NCBI GenBank assembly: GCA_001305055.1
Contig: BBZX01000001.1
Coordinates: forward strand, 62,001-126,000
Source: Clostridia bacterium UC5.1-1C12
GTDB taxonomy: Bacteria > Bacillota_I > Bacilli_A > Erysipelotrichales > Erysipelotrichaceae
Length of the DNA stretch: 64,000 nucleotides
Direction of reading: 5' to 3'
The notes beneath the pieces are model-generated. The model had not been told where the DNA came from and searched no databases. It saw nothing but the letters and a program-made list of their open reading frames with translations. Position numbers and translations under genes: made by a program. Of the stretch, positions 1 to 10,506 are shown one piece after another (positions within the stretch are counted from its first letter, which is position 1; the number at the start of each line of letters is the position of its first letter).

Positions 1-233
1 CAGCTGCTTAAGGATGAAATCAATATGGTTCTGCAGGGCCTGACGGAGCGTGAGGAAAAGTGCTGCGTCTGCGCTTTGGATTATATGACGGCCGTACCCG
101 GACGCTTGAAGAAGTGGGTAAGGAATTTAATGTTACCCGTGAGCGTATCCGTCAGATTGAAGCGAAGGCTTTACGTAAACTGAAGCATCCGACACGCAGC
201 AAACGGCTGAAGGACTTTGTTGATAAGCCATAA
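1..233 (+). CDS. rpoD: Primary RNA polymerase sigma factor, C-terminal fragment (RpoD/SigA)
   Basis: This is sigma-70 region 4, which reads the -35 promoter element. The 5' part lies outside the window. Visible signatures are LTEREE followed by [12 protein letters not shown] and the helix-turn-helix [17 protein letters not shown], ending [10 protein letters not shown]. One base (a G near position 60, in gaaaag|gtgctg) is missing, so the opening bases are in a different frame from the rest. The gene is certainly functional in the organism, so this is read as a sequence error. The stop TAA overlaps the ATG of trmK by one base, so the two are translationally coupled. The rpoD-trmK order matches other Bacillota. 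Confidence 0.93.
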
Positions 234-898
234 TGAAGTTAAGCAAACGTCTGACTGCCATTAAGCAGTTTGTATTAAAAGACAGTATATTAGCCGATAT
301 TGGCTGTGACCATGCTTATCTGCCTTGTGCATGTGTGCTTGACGGCACATGTGTCAGGGCATATGCATGTGATATTAATGAAGGACCGCTACAGCGCGCC
401 ATGGCTACGATTAAAGAAACCGATACATTGGATCGGGTTTTTCCTTTACTCTGCGCGGGCTTGAACGATTGTCCTGAAGATGTTGACTGTGTGATTATTT
501 CGGGTATGGGTTATGAAACGATTAAATCGATTTTGGAGGATGATTTTGATCGGCTTCCGCAGTTTAAACGCTTGATTTTACAGTCGAACAGCGACGTTGA
601 TCTGCTTCGCAGATGGCTCAGCGATCATAACTTTGCCATCGTTGATGAGGATTTGGTGCATGAAGGTCATTATTATCAAATTGTTGTCATAGAGCCATTT
701 GGCGGCAAGCCGCTGAGTGATGATGAAGTCTTGTTTGGACCTTTGATGCCGCAAAAAGAATTATTTCAAGAATATTGGGAATACCGGCGGCATAAGCTTT
801 CACTGATTCTTGATCAGCTGGCTGAAGATCATGATAAATATGCTGAATTAACCGAATTGTTTCAGCGCATCGATAAGCAATTAAAAACGAGTTCCTGA
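233..898 (+). CDS. trmK: tRNA (adenine-22-N1)-methyltransferase TrmK
   Basis: A 221-residue SAM-dependent methyltransferase that forms m1A at position 22 of tRNA (family knowledge). The SAM-binding motif ADIGCDHAYLP sits at residues 21-31 and the second family motif ISGMG at about 89-93; length is typical. The C-terminal third is helical and charged, as in B. subtilis YqfN. The start overlaps the rpoD stop, and no strong separate Shine-Dalgarno is seen, so coupling is likely. B. subtilis has yqfO directly downstream; here it is missing and the next gene is ispH on the other strand. Confidence 0.92.
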   Translation: MKLSKRLTAIKQFVLKDSILADIGCDHAYLPCACVLDGTCVRAYACDINEGPLQRAMATIKETDTLDRVFPLLCAGLNDCPEDVDCVIISGMGYETIKSILEDDFDRLPQFKRLILQSNSDVDLLRRWLSDHNFAIVDEDLVHEGHYYQIVVIEPFGGKPLSDDEVLFGPLMPQKELFQEYWEYRRHKLSLILDQLAEDHDKYAELTELFQRIDKQLKTSS

Positions 899-914
899 TG
901 AACCCGTTTTTGTT
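884..914. terminator. Bidirectional rho-independent terminator between trmK and ispH
   Basis: The arms AAAACG-A-GTTC and GAAC-C-CGTTTT enclose a five-base loop with one A/C mismatch, with T-runs on both sides. It overlaps the trmK stop codon and lies just past the ispH stop, so it can serve both convergent genes. Confidence 0.75.
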
Positions 915-1798
915 TTATAGCAGACGTGATAAATCAAGCGACTTTATTGGCTCTCCATGAAGCTTATCAATCACCTGAGCGGTAAGCTGAGAAGGGGTTG
1001 AAGCACCGCTGGTAACCGCCACAACATCATCGTCGTGAAAGTCTGATAAGTTAAGCTGTGAAGCGTCATCAATCAGTAAGACACGGGGAATGCCGTGATT
1101 GTGACCGATTTCCGCAAGCCTTGTGGAATTATTGCTTTGTTTATCACCAACAACAATTAGGACATCAACATTTTGCAGCTCATGCACCGCTTGCTGGCGG
1201 ATGCGGGTGGCATTACAGATTTCTTCACCGATCTCTGCCTGCGGATAAGCCTGCTTGATATTCTGAAAACAGCAAGCACATCACTGGTACTCATGGTTGT
1301 CTGACAAGTTACAAAGAGCGGCATTGATAATGGCGGCAGCGGCTGATGCAATTCAATCAGCTGAATAGCCGGACTGATGCTTAATACCGCTTCTGCTTCC
1401 GGATGTCCTTTTTTACCGATATATGCTACATACTTCCCATCGGCCAGCGCGTTTTTAATTAGGGCCTGTGTTGAAAGCACATCCGGACAGCTGGCATCAA
1501 CACAAATCAACCCTTTCGCAGCGGCTTTATCTTTTACTTGCGAAGCGATGCCGTGTGCTGTAAAGAGGACAATGCCCTCGTCAATCTGATCCAGCAATTC
1601 AAGACGGCTTTTCGTTTTATCTTCAATCGTATCGATATTCAGGCATTTCAGCGCTTCGACCACATATTGATTATGAACAAGCATGCCAAGTACGGTTATT
1701 TTTTCGTCAGGATATTCAAGCCGTGTCTGTTTAGCGATTTGTATGGCCCGAACAACACCTTTGCAATAACCGCGCGGCTGTACTTTAATAATTCTCAT
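915..1798 (-). CDS. ispH: 4-hydroxy-3-methylbut-2-enyl diphosphate reductase IspH (frameshifted as read)
   Basis: Last enzyme of the MEP isoprenoid pathway, an iron-sulfur enzyme that makes IPP and DMAPP. The N-terminus carries YCKGV with cluster Cys12, HN at 42-43, AHG at 81-83 and SCPD with Cys104. The third cluster Cys is in CNATRIRQ, in the shifted part. The frame breaks near 1265, where a T run is one base short: the first frame ends in a nonsense tail, and the second continues with QNVDVLIVVGDKQSNN and VTSGASTP, both family motifs. It is probably one intact gene with a sequencing deletion. It works with dxs, ispG and ispA elsewhere in the window. Confidence 0.9.
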
Positions 1799-1878
1799 GA
1801 TCTCACCTCAATACAATTTTAACATATTCCGAATCGTCCGTGAAATTATTTAAATTGATGTGGATCAAAATTAAAAAA

Positions 1879-1907
1879 TTGCCGATAAACAGCGGTTATG
1901 TTATAAT
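1879..1907 (+). promoter_or_regulatory. Sigma-A-type promoter for cshB-nfo
   Basis: TTGCCG (1879-1884), 17 bases, then TATAAT (1902-1907). It lies in the 193-base gap between the divergent ispH and cshB genes, about 75 bases before the cshB SD sequence. Confidence 0.65.
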
Positions 1908-1991
1908 TTTAAGGAAGTTTGGCAATTATTTTTGAATAAGCAGCTGGCTGTGATTCAGAAATGGCTATAATAAATAAGAGAGGATGATTTT

Positions 1992-3350
1992 ATGAGTAAA
2001 TTCAGCGATTATAATTTCAGCGCCGCAACTCAGCGCTTTTTAGAAATAAATCAGTTTACAGAACCAACGCCGATTCAGCAGCAGGTAATACCATTAGTGA
2101 TGAAAAATAAGGATGTTATTGGTATTTCAGATACGGGTACCGGTAAGACCCATGCGTTTTTAATTCCTATATTAGAAAGGATCAATCCTGATTTGAATGA
2201 GGTACAGGCAGTGATTACCGCTCCAACCCGTGAGTTGGCAATGCAGCTATATGCGCGTGCCCAGCAGATCAGCGAGGCATGTCCAAAGATTAATGTTAAG
2301 CTGATTTCAGGCGGTCTTGAGAAATCAAGGATGAGTGAACAGCTTAAGGTTCAGCCGCAGATCGTTATCGGTACACCAGGCAGAATCCGCGATTTGTTTT
2401 TGAATGAGCAGACGCTGCGGATTGAAAAGGCTTCAATTCTGGTTATTGATGAAGCAGACATGACACTGGAATTTGGCTTTTTAGAGGATATTGACGCAAT
2501 TGCCGGCAGAATGCGTAAGAATTTACAGATGCTGAGCTTTTCAGCTACGATTCCACAGGGTTTAAGACCTTTTTTGAAAAAATATATGACCAATCCAGTC
2601 ACTGTTCAAATTGAAGATGAGCATAAGCACTCACCAAAAATCGAACAAATTTTGATTCCATGCAAACATTTAAGCTATGAGCAGAAACTGCTTGAAATCT
2701 TGCCGGGCTTTACGCCTTATGTTTGTTTGATTTTTGCAAATACACGGTCACAGGCTGCCAGTTGCGCGGCTTTAATGCGTGAAAACGGTTATGATTTAAT
2801 TGAACTGCATGGTGACTTGCAGCCGCGTGAACGCCGGGCGGCGATGAAAAACTTGATGAACCTTGATAAAACATATGTAGTAGCTACGGATATCGCGGCA
2901 CGCGGTATCGATGTTGAAGGGGTATCCCATGTTATCTCCTTAGGCTTTCCAAAGGAATTAGATTTCTTTATTCATCGGGCGGGAAGAACCGGCCGTGCGG
3001 GTCGTGACGGTACTTGTTTCTCTTTATATAAAAAAGAGGATGAACCGGCAATCAAACAGCTTCAGGTTAAGGGAATCAGTTTCAAAACTAAGAATTATAA
3101 AAATGGTGAATGGGTTGAATTAAAAACCTTTAATGCACCTAAAGTAAAAAAAGATAATCCGCTTGATAAAGAAATTGCGAAGGTAGTAAGCCGTAAGAAG
3201 GCAGCGGTTAAGCCAGGTTATAAGAAGAAACGCAAGGCTGAGGTAGAAAAGCTGAAACGCCGCGCCCATCGTGAGATGATCCAGCAGGACATCAAGCGTC
3301 AGCAGAAGGAACGCGCTAAGACGAAGCAGAAGGAGAGGACTGAAGAATGA
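1992..3350 (+). CDS. cshB: DEAD-box ATP-dependent RNA helicase (CshB-like)
   Basis: A 452-residue RNA helicase. In order: Q motif EPTPIQQQV (24-32), motif I SDTGTGKT (46-53), PTREL (79-82), TPGR (128-131), DEAD (153-156), SAT (184-186) and HRAGRTGR in the second RecA domain. The C-terminus is a lysine/arginine-rich tail of about 80 residues, typical of CshB and likely RNA-binding. The SD is GAGAGGAT before ATG. B. subtilis cshB has the same neighbours, ispH and nfo. The stop overlaps the nfo start by four bases (ATGA), so the two form an operon. Confidence 0.93.
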   Translation: MSKFSDYNFSAATQRFLEINQFTEPTPIQQQVIPLVMKNKDVIGISDTGTGKTHAFLIPILERINPDLNEVQAVITAPTRELAMQLYARAQQISEACPKINVKLISGGLEKSRMSEQLKVQPQIVIGTPGRIRDLFLNEQTLRIEKASILVIDEADMTLEFGFLEDIDAIAGRMRKNLQMLSFSATIPQGLRPFLKKYMTNPVTVQIEDEHKHSPKIEQILIPCKHLSYEQKLLEILPGFTPYVCLIFANTRSQAASCAALMRENGYDLIELHGDLQPRERRAAMKNLMNLDKTYVVATDIAARGIDVEGVSHVISLGFPKELDFFIHRAGRTGRAGRDGTCFSLYKKEDEPAIKQLQVKGISFKTKNYKNGEWVELKTFNAPKVKKDNPLDKEIAKVVSRKKAAVKPGYKKKRKAEVEKLKRRAHREMIQQDIKRQQKERAKTKQKERTEE

Positions 3351-4222
3351 TTATCGGATCACACGTCTCAATGTCGGCACCGGATTATCTGCTTCAGGCC
3401 ATCAAGGATACAATCAGCTATGATGCCAACGCCTGTATGATTTATACCGGGGCGCCCTCTAATTCACGGCGGGTGGAATTATCCAAGTTCAAAATTAATG
3501 AAGCGAAGGAATTGATGGCTGAGCATGGCATTAAGCCGGAGAACATCATCATTCATGCGCCATATCTAATCAATCTGGCCAATACATTCAAACCGGAAAC
3601 CTTTATGGGCGGTGTTGAATTCTTGATTCGTGAAATTGAACGGACACAAGCAATCGGCGCAAAAATATTAGTGCTGCATCCCGGCAGTCATGTCAATGCC
3701 GGCACTGAGGTAGGGATAAAGAAAATTTGTGAGGGCCTTGACCAAGCGATGGAGAACATCGGCGATACGATGATTGCTTTGGAAACGATGGCAGGTAAGG
3801 GAAGTGAATGCGGCTGTGACTTTCATCAGTTAAAAGCAATTATTGATGGCTGCCGCTATAAGGATCATTTGGCTGTTTGTTTTGATACATGCCATGTTCA
3901 TGATTCGGGCCGCGATCTCTCTAAATTTGATGAATTGCTTGATGAATTTGATGAAATCATTGGACTGGATCGACTGCGGGTGCTTCATTTGAATGACTCT
4001 AAAAACAATTGCGGAGCCCGCAAGGATCGTCATGAAAATATCGGTTATGGGAAGATCGGCTTTGATATTCTGAATATGATTGCCCACCACCCACGGCTTG
4101 AGCAGATACCTAAAATCTTAGAGACTCCCTATGTAGATGATCAGCCGCCCTATAAAGAAGAAATTAAAATGCTGAAACAAGGCGTATTTGACAGCAGTCT
4201 TTTAAATAAGCAGCAAGGATAA
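3347..4222 (+). CDS. nfo: Endonuclease IV (AP endonuclease)
   Basis: A 291-residue TIM-barrel enzyme that cuts DNA 5' of abasic sites in base excision repair, using three zinc ions. Metal-ligand motifs are visible in order: [44 protein letters not shown] and the final LETP. Length is normal for the family. It is coupled to cshB by an ATGA overlap and followed by a clear terminator. Confidence 0.95.
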   Translation: MIIGSHVSMSAPDYLLQAIKDTISYDANACMIYTGAPSNSRRVELSKFKINEAKELMAEHGIKPENIIIHAPYLINLANTFKPETFMGGVEFLIREIERTQAIGAKILVLHPGSHVNAGTEVGIKKICEGLDQAMENIGDTMIALETMAGKGSECGCDFHQLKAIIDGCRYKDHLAVCFDTCHVHDSGRDLSKFDELLDEFDEIIGLDRLRVLHLNDSKNNCGARKDRHENIGYGKIGFDILNMIAHHPRLEQIPKILETPYVDDQPPYKEEIKMLKQGVFDSSLLNKQQG

Positions 4223-4226
4223 ACAG

Positions 4227-4257
4227 AATCACTGACTAACAAGCAGTGATTTTTTTA
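4227..4257 (+). terminator. Terminator after nfo
   Basis: Perfect eight-base stem AATCACTG / CAGTGATT with a nine-base loop, followed by seven T residues. Confidence 0.85.
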
Positions 4258-4381
4258 TGCTTTTTTTAATTGAAACGGCCATTGATATAAAATTTATATT
4301 GATTTAAACTTTACAAAAGAGAACATAAAAAGTGAGGAATATAATTACTCATTCGTTTAAGATAGGCATAGGAGGTAAAGT

Positions 4382-5240
4382 ATGGAGTGGTTACAAAATT
4401 TAAACAAAGCCATTGATTATATAGAAAATAATTTGGATAAAGAAATATCTTATGATGAGGCTGCCCGTATTGCCTGCTGTTCAACCACTTATTTTCAGCG
4501 GATGTTTACATATGCGGCAGGGATTTCATTATCCGAATATATACGTCGACGCAAAATGACACAAGCCGCCTTTGACTTACAGACAACTAAATGTAAAGTG
4601 CTGGATATAGCTCTTAAGTATGGATATGCTTCACCCACTTCATTTAACAGGGCATTTCAAGCCGTACACGGTGTTTCCCCAATTTCGCTAAGAAGAGCAG
4701 GCAAACCTTTAACCGCCTATTTGCCAATCCGCTTTGCGGTAACAGTCAGCGGCAATCAGCCTATGTCTTATCGCATTGAAGAAAAAAAGGCAATGCGGTT
4801 TGTCGGCATCCGTTTCCCATTGACGCTGAACATGGAAGAAAATCAAAACATGGTGCCATTTTTTTGGAACAACTTATTAAAAAATGGCCAAATTAATAGC
4901 TTGTATGATTTAACAAGCGAGCCATTTGGCATAGCGGGTGTCACTCATAGTCTAAATGATCGATTATATTATACCGTCGCGGCAGCTAGCAGCAAAGCTG
5001 TACCTATGGGGATGAAGGTGTTGGAAATTCCTGCCGCAGTATGGGTTGTCTTTGAAGGTGACGGCCTTTTTAAAGAAGCAAGCCAAGATATTTTCAGACG
5101 TTTTCTGACTGAATGGCTGCCGTTTTCCGGCTATGCTTATGCTGAACTGCCGGATATTGAAGTATATCCTATCAATCATAATATGTCTAAATCTGGTCAT
5201 TTTGAGATATGGATAGCAATCAAAAAAGAAAAAAGTTTAA
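4382..5240 (+). CDS. AraC-family transcriptional regulator with GyrI-like effector domain
   Basis: About 285 residues. Residues 1-110 are an AraC two-HTH DNA-binding domain (LDKEISYDEAARIACCS, then ALKYGYASPTSFNRAF and HGVSPI). Residues about 120-285 look like the GyrI/AraC effector-binding fold (YRIEEKKAMRFVGIR, then FEIWIAIKKE). The SD AGGAGG lies seven bases before ATG. As read, the frame runs without a stop straight into the next gene. Removing one A from the run near 5231-5236 creates a TAA at 5238-5240 just before the next SD, so I place the end there. It probably controls the exporter genes that follow; its ligand is unknown. Confidence 0.8.
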
Positions 5241-5260
5241 GACTTTACGGAGGCAAACAG

Positions 5261-6207
5261 ATGGCAATTATTGAAGCACATAATTTAGTTCAACGTTATA
5301 AAAATGGTAAACAGGCATTAAATGGTTTTAATATATCGGTGGAGGAAGGTGAGATATTTTCTTTATTAGGGCCTAATGGGGCGGGCAAATCAACATTGAT
5401 CAACATTTTAACCACTTATTTGAAACCGACTTCTGGGAAGGTGCTAATACAAGGGATGGATCTTAACTGTCATGCGGATGAAGCTCGGCGCATAATTGCC
5501 TGTGTTGCTCAGCAGCTTTCAATCGATACACATTTATCTTTAACTGATAATATGCTCTTTCAAAGCCGGCTTTATAAGATTCCCAGGCCAGCGGCCATAA
5601 AGCGAATGAATGAGCTTATCAACGCTTTTGATTTAGCGCCGTTTAAGAAATATGCAGTGTCTTCTTATTCAGGCGGTGTGAAACGCAGATTAGATGTTGC
5701 GCTGAATATGATGTCAAATCCTAAAATTTTTATTTTTAGATGAACCTACGGTGGGTATGGATGTCTGTTCACGCAGACAAATGTGGCAGATGATGAAAAA
5801 ATTCGTGATGAATTTAAAACTACGATTTCCTGACTACCCATTATTTAGAAGAAGCTGAAAATTTAAGTGATACAATCTGCATCATGAAAGAGGGGAAAGC
5901 ATTAATTCAAAAGTCCCCACAGGCACTGCGCGCAATTATTCATCAGGAATATCTGCAGATTCAATTCAATACTAAGCAAGCAGCAAATAAATATTTAACT
6001 CCGTTTAGGCAATGTTTTGCAAATCAACATGTTGTGCTGAATGATGCGGCGGTGATGCTTCATACCAAAAACAGTCATTTCGATATGGAAAAGGCAATCG
6101 GTTTGATACTGACACAAAAAATACCTTGTCAGGGTATTCAAATTGTACAGCCCAGTTTAGAAGATGTATTTGTACGTTTAACAGCTGAACAGGAGACAGG
6201 AAAATGA
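5261..6207 (+). CDS. ABC transporter ATP-binding protein, drug/antibiotic exporter type (frameshifted as read)
   Basis: About 315 residues after repair. Walker A GPNGAGKST, signature YSGGVKRRLD, Walker B/D-loop LDEPTVGMD, H-switch TTHYLEEAENL and a C-terminal DrrA-type domain ending LEDVFVRLTAEQ. The start is chosen at the ATG that follows GGAGG (5249-5253). Three single-base errors are inferred, near 5735 (extra T), 5800 (missing A) and 5828 (missing T), all inside the Walker B/switch region, and all in homopolymers. It overlaps the permease start by four bases. Together they would form an ABC-2 exporter; the substrate is unknown. Confidence 0.8.
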
Positions 6208-6955
6208 GAGTATTCACTATATTATACCGAAATGTTAAGTGGCGGTTTCACAATGCTTTTACAATTGTTATCACACTGCTTCAGCCTTTGCTTTGGCTGA
6301 TTCTTTACAGCAGCGCAGCAAAGCAGACGATGCAAAATACTGGCATTGATAATTATACAGCTTTTATTTTGCCGGGTATTTTGATCTTGGTCAGCTTCAG
6401 TACTTGCAGCAGCAGCGGGATGATGAATTACTTGATGAAAAAGGACGGCAGTTTTTACCGCATATTGATTGCTCCGATGCATCGCGGAATCATAATTTTA
6501 GGTCAGCTCTTGGAAGCGGTGTTATGTTCTTACCTAGAAGCAGCTGTCTTGTGTGTCACTGCCTTATGCTTATCCGTTACGCTGCCGCTAAACTTGACAG
6601 TGATCGGCTGCGTGCTTATTTTAATCGCTTTGACTGTCTTTTTTATGGCTGGTCTGTGCTATGGCATCAGCATGATTTTGCCTAATGAAGCGGTGTATGA
6701 GACGGTTATGAACGCAATTGTACTGCCGATATTTTTTCTCAGTTCCGCTTTATTCCCAGCCACTGGATGAACAATGCAGTCGCTGTTGCGCTTAGCTGCA
6801 ATCCTTTTACCTATGTGATCGATGCACTGCGTGCTTTGCTCTTAAATGGCTGGATTGATCCGCATCAGTTAGCCGCTGTTATTATCATGCTTATCTTATT
6901 AAACGTCATCAGTTTTAGTTTTGCTTATAGGCAATTAAAAAAGGAAACAAATTAA
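6204..6955 (+). CDS. ABC-2 type transporter permease (frameshifted as read)
   Basis: About 250 residues with six predicted hydrophobic segments, the first beginning FTIVITLLQPLLWLILY. The ABC-2 membrane domain is typical of DrrB-like partners, with the late motif CNPFTYVIDALRALLLNGW. The frame breaks near 6757 in ttcccagcc, where one C appears missing; the corrected junction reads ALFPSHWMNN. The start overlaps the ATPase stop (ATGA). A terminator follows. The AraC-ATPase-permease set is probably one inducible export operon. Confidence 0.8.
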
Positions 6956-6980
6956 AAAGACCTGAATAGGTCTTTTGTCA
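6955..6980. terminator. Bidirectional terminator between the exporter permease and ispG
   Basis: Perfect nine-base stem AAAAGACCT / AGGTCTTTT with a four-base loop GAAT between convergent genes; the A and T runs can serve both strands. Confidence 0.8.
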
Positions 6981-8045
6981 TTCTTCGATCATTTTCATAA
7001 TTTCTTCCTTCAATCGCTGTACCATTCTTGCGGTTGGCACTCGATCAATTATTTCACCCTTTTTTATCAGCAAGCCTTCATCTTTACCGCCTGCTATGGC
7101 GATGTCAGCATGCTTTGCTTCACCGGGACCATTGACGGCACAGCCCATGATTGCGACTGTAATATCCTTGTTTAAACCTAGGACAAAGGGTTCCATTTCG
7201 TTAACTACAGATTGGATATCATAACTCGTGCGGCCGCATGTCGGACAAGCAATCAGATTTGGTACGGCATCGATTAAATGAAGGCTGCGAAGCAATTGCC
7301 GGCAGACAACAATTTCATCGGTTGGATCGCCGTTAATGCTGATCCGAATCGTATCACCGATGCCTTCATGGAGCAGAATACCTAAGGCAGCACTTGATTT
7401 TATGGAGCTGGTCAGCTTAGTGCCCGCTTCTGTAACGCCTAGATGCAGTGGGTAGGGGAAGACTTCAGAGGCTTTTTCATAGACTTCTACACACAGGTTT
7501 ACATCACTTGATTTAAAGGATAGACAGATATCGCAGAAGCCAAGATCTTCAAGGATTTTGACATGGCGCTGCGCACTTTCAATCATCCCTTCTGCAGTTG
7601 GCCTTCCGTATTTCTCATGAATATCTTTTTCTAATGAACCACTGTTGATGCCAATGCGGATTGGTACATTGTATTCACGGCAAACGTTAACAACCTCAAC
7701 AACATTTTCCCGCTTGCCAATGTTGCCGGGGTTTAAGCGAATTTTGTCAATGCCAGCCTTTACAGCAGCAATAGCGATCCGATAGTCGAAATGGATATCG
7801 GCCACTAAAGGGATATGCACCTGTTTTTTTATTTCAGTGATTGCCGCGGCATCTTCCTCATCGATGACCGCCATGCGCACAAGCTCACAGCCAGCTTTTT
7901 CTAAAGCAAGAATCTGTTTGACTGTGGCATCTATATTTTTAGTCCGTGTTGAACACATGGACTGAATGATTACTTTTTGCTGTCCGCCGATCTGCAGGCT
8001 GCCTACGTGGATCGGCCGTGTTTCTGTTCTTTTCATGTTTTTCAC
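6978..8045 (-). CDS. ispG: 4-hydroxy-3-methylbut-2-en-1-yl diphosphate synthase IspG
   Basis: A 355-residue MEP-pathway enzyme that converts MEcPP to HMBPP with a 4Fe-4S cluster. The TIM-barrel part includes VADIHFDYRIA and KIRLNPGNIG. Cluster ligands are Cys267 and Cys270 (ACPTCGR) and Cys302 (GCAVNGPGE). The start follows AGGTGA by seven bases. The gene reads without a break and is the short bacterial form, without the plant-type insert. It supplies the substrate of ispH, 5 kb away. Confidence 0.96.
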   Translation of the reverse strand: MKNMKRTETRPIHVGSLQIGGQQKVIIQSMCSTRTKNIDATVKQILALEKAGCELVRMAVIDEEDAAAITEIKKQVHIPLVADIHFDYRIAIAAVKAGIDKIRLNPGNIGKRENVVEVVNVCREYNVPIRIGINSGSLEKDIHEKYGRPTAEGMIESAQRHVKILEDLGFCDICLSFKSSDVNLCVEVYEKASEVFPYPLHLGVTEAGTKLTSSIKSSAALGILLHEGIGDTIRISINGDPTDEIVVCRQLLRSLHLIDAVPNLIACPTCGRTSYDIQSVVNEMEPFVLGLNKDITVAIMGCAVNGPGEAKHADIAIAGGKDEGLLIKKGEIIDRVPTARMVQRLKEEIMKMIEE

Positions 8046-8117
8046 CTCGCTGATATTATAGCATGAAAGATGTTCAGAATGGCAAAATTGTATTATAATA
8101 GATAACGGAGGACGTTT

Positions 8118-10234
8118 ATGTTAAAAAATCCTTTTAGAGAAATTGATAACAAAAATCGTAAAAACAGCAGTGATTTATTAAAGAAAACGGCTGATTTCAA
8201 TAAGATTGTCAATCAGCGGATGAAGGTCATGATCATTGTTGTATTATGTTTTTTTATTGCCATCGGCGTTAAGCTGTTTAATGTGCAGATACTGGAAAAT
8301 GAAGATTATATCGTTAAATTAGAGGCTTTTACCCGCAAACAGCAGGTAGTGACACCGCCGCGCGGTGAAATGGTAGACCGCAACGGCAATGTTCTTGTCA
8401 GCAATAAGGAATCATTGAATATTACTTATTATCCGCCTTCCAATGTTTCTTCTTATTCAGAATCAAAATGGGCTTTAGCGAAACAATTCGCCCAAGTATT
8501 TCAGATCAAGGAAGATACGATTACGGAACGCGACTGGAAAGATTTTTATTTAGTTGCTGCCGATAATTACGGTAACGATTTGTTGACCGAGGAAGAACTG
8601 GATAAGGCACTGCGTGGAGAATTGTCGACGAATGAGGTGTATCGAATCAAAATCAATCGGGTAACGCAGGCGGATATTGATCGCATCTGTTTAGAGGAAT
8701 TGACTGAAGCTCAAAAGAATGCCGGTTATCTCAGCAATGCGGATAAGCGTATTGCCTGGCCGGTGATGATTTTAATGGAAAAAGCCACCAGTCAGGACAG
8801 CTCGGTGATTGTTGAGAATGCTTCTAAAGAAGATGTCGCTTATCTGGTTGAGCATAAGGAAGAATTTCCGGGCTTTGATGTGACTGCAGACTGGATTCGC
8901 AATTACGAATATGGTTCTACATTGCGGGATATTTTAGGCAGTGTGTCGACCCGCGGTCTTGATGAAATCAGTCAGGATTACTATCTGGCACAGGGTTATG
9001 CATTGAATGAGCGGGTTGGCAGCAGCGGGCTTGAACTGCAGTATGAGGACTACCTGCGCGGTACAAGAACGGTACAGAATATCAGCTATGATGAAGAAAG
9101 CGGTATTGCGATTTTTTCACCGTCAACAGTTGGCCGCAAAGGCTATAATCTGAAGCTGACAGTTGATATCGAGCTTCAGCAAAAGATTGATGAGATCCTT
9201 CAGCGTGTCTTAGAGCGTGAAAAGGATAATGAGTATCGTAAGAACTTCAAACAGGCATTTGTTATATTAATGAATCCGCAAAACGGTGAAATCATCACCA
9301 TGAATGGTCAGCAGCGCAATGAGGATGGAACCTTTACTCCTTATGCCAGTGGCAATTATCTGGAAGCACGCCAATCCGGATCAGTCGTTAAGCTGGCGAC
9401 AATGTATATGGGGTTGAATGAAGGAGTTGTTCAGCCTGATGAAATAATCGTCGATGCACCGATGGTTTTTGGCAGCGGTGCGTCAAGATTGGTGAAACAG
9501 TCAGCCGAGAATAAGGGAGCAATCAATGATATTACAGCGATTGCCAAGTCCAGTAATGTTTACATGTTCCATATCGCGATTCGTTTGGCCGGTGGTGTTT
9601 ATGTGCCGAATGCACCGCTTTATCTGCCGAATATGACGGCATATGATGTTTTCAGAAAGTATTATCAGATGTTTGGCTTAGGCCTTGAAACCGGAGTGGA
9701 CATTCCATACGAATCTATTGGTTATGTTTCCACAGCCCGTGAACAGGGAACGCTGCTGGACTTTGCAATCGGACAGTACGATACATATACACCGCTGCAG
9801 CTGATTCAGTATGTGGCAACGGTCGGCAACGGCGGTTATCGTGTTCAGCCGCATTTTCTGAAAGAGGTTTATGAGATTAATTCTGATGAATCCGTAATCT
9901 ATCAGTATGAAACCAATGTGCTGAATACGGTGAGCGGCAATCTTGATTATCTTGAACGTGTAAAACAGGGAATGCGTGAGTGTGTCAGTACGACTTCTGC
10001 GGCAGCGGATTTAAAAATTTAAATAAGGATATTGCAGCTAAAACCGGTACCGCTGAAATAAGTACGACGGCGATCAGAACAAATTCGGCGGTGATTGGAT
10101 TTGCGCCAAGTAATAATCCGACGATTTCATTTGTTTGTTCGGCACCGGATTCGAATAATGACCGTTCACAAATCAATATCTGTTTGGAAATCATGAATGA
10201 TGTGCTTACTGAATACTATAAAACGTATGAATAG
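8118..10234 (+). CDS. Class B penicillin-binding protein, PBP2-like peptidoglycan transpeptidase (frameshifted as read)
   Basis: About 705 residues. One N-terminal membrane anchor (about 35-58), a PBP dimerisation domain starting TPPRGEMVDRNGNVL, then the transpeptidase domain. Its catalytic triad of motifs is visible: S422-V-V-K425, SSN (478-480) and KTGTAE. The KTG motif lies past a frame break near 10003, where one base, probably G, is missing, so the main frame ends before it. The corrected junction reads STTSGGSGFKNLN. B. subtilis has pbpA in the same region near rpmG and yqgX. It probably acts in side-wall or division peptidoglycan cross-linking. Confidence 0.9.
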
Positions 10235-10328
10235 GGGAAAAAGTTTAAATTTCTCTAGACAAAATAAGGTATAGCATTTACAATGTTTTTATGTTATAAT
10301 TTTATAGCCATTATCAAGGAGGGAAACC

Positions 10329-10478
10329 ATGAGAGACAGAATTACATTCAAATGTTCAGAATGTGGTGAAGAGAACTACATCGGAACACGTAATAAACGT
10401 AAAAATCCTGAACGTATGACAATTAGCAAATATTGTCCGCGTTGCAACAAGAAAACTGCACATAAGGAGAAAAAATAA
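10329..10478 (+). CDS. rpmG: 50S ribosomal protein bL33
   Basis: A 49-residue gene starting at an ATG after AAGGAGGGAAACC. It reads [13 protein letters not shown], then NKRKNPERM and [15 protein letters not shown]. The two CxxC pairs (Cys9/Cys12 and Cys36/Cys39) make this the zinc-binding (C+) form of bL33, which is replaced by the cysteine-free form under zinc starvation in some Bacillota. It has its own terminator. Confidence 0.96.
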   Translation: MRDRITFKCSECGEENYIGTRNKRKNPERMTISKYCPRCNKKTAHKEKK

Positions 10479-10481
10479 GAG

Positions 10482-10503
10482 AAGCCCGTTTGCGGCTTTT
10501 TTA
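10482..10503 (+). terminator. Terminator after rpmG
   Basis: Stem AAGCC / GGCTT, extendable by C-G pairs, with a short GTTT-type loop followed by TTTTTT. Confidence 0.75.
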
Positions 10504-10506
10504 TTC

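Noticed and set aside
1058..1822. Open frames opposite ispH and similar long frames antisense to known genes across the window.
   Set aside because: They overlap well-identified genes on the other strand, lack SD sequences and show no recognisable protein features.
5884..6217. Separate short genes within the exporter ATPase.
   Set aside because: They are the C-terminal part of the ATPase in another frame; D-loop and H-switch motifs line up after three one-base repairs.
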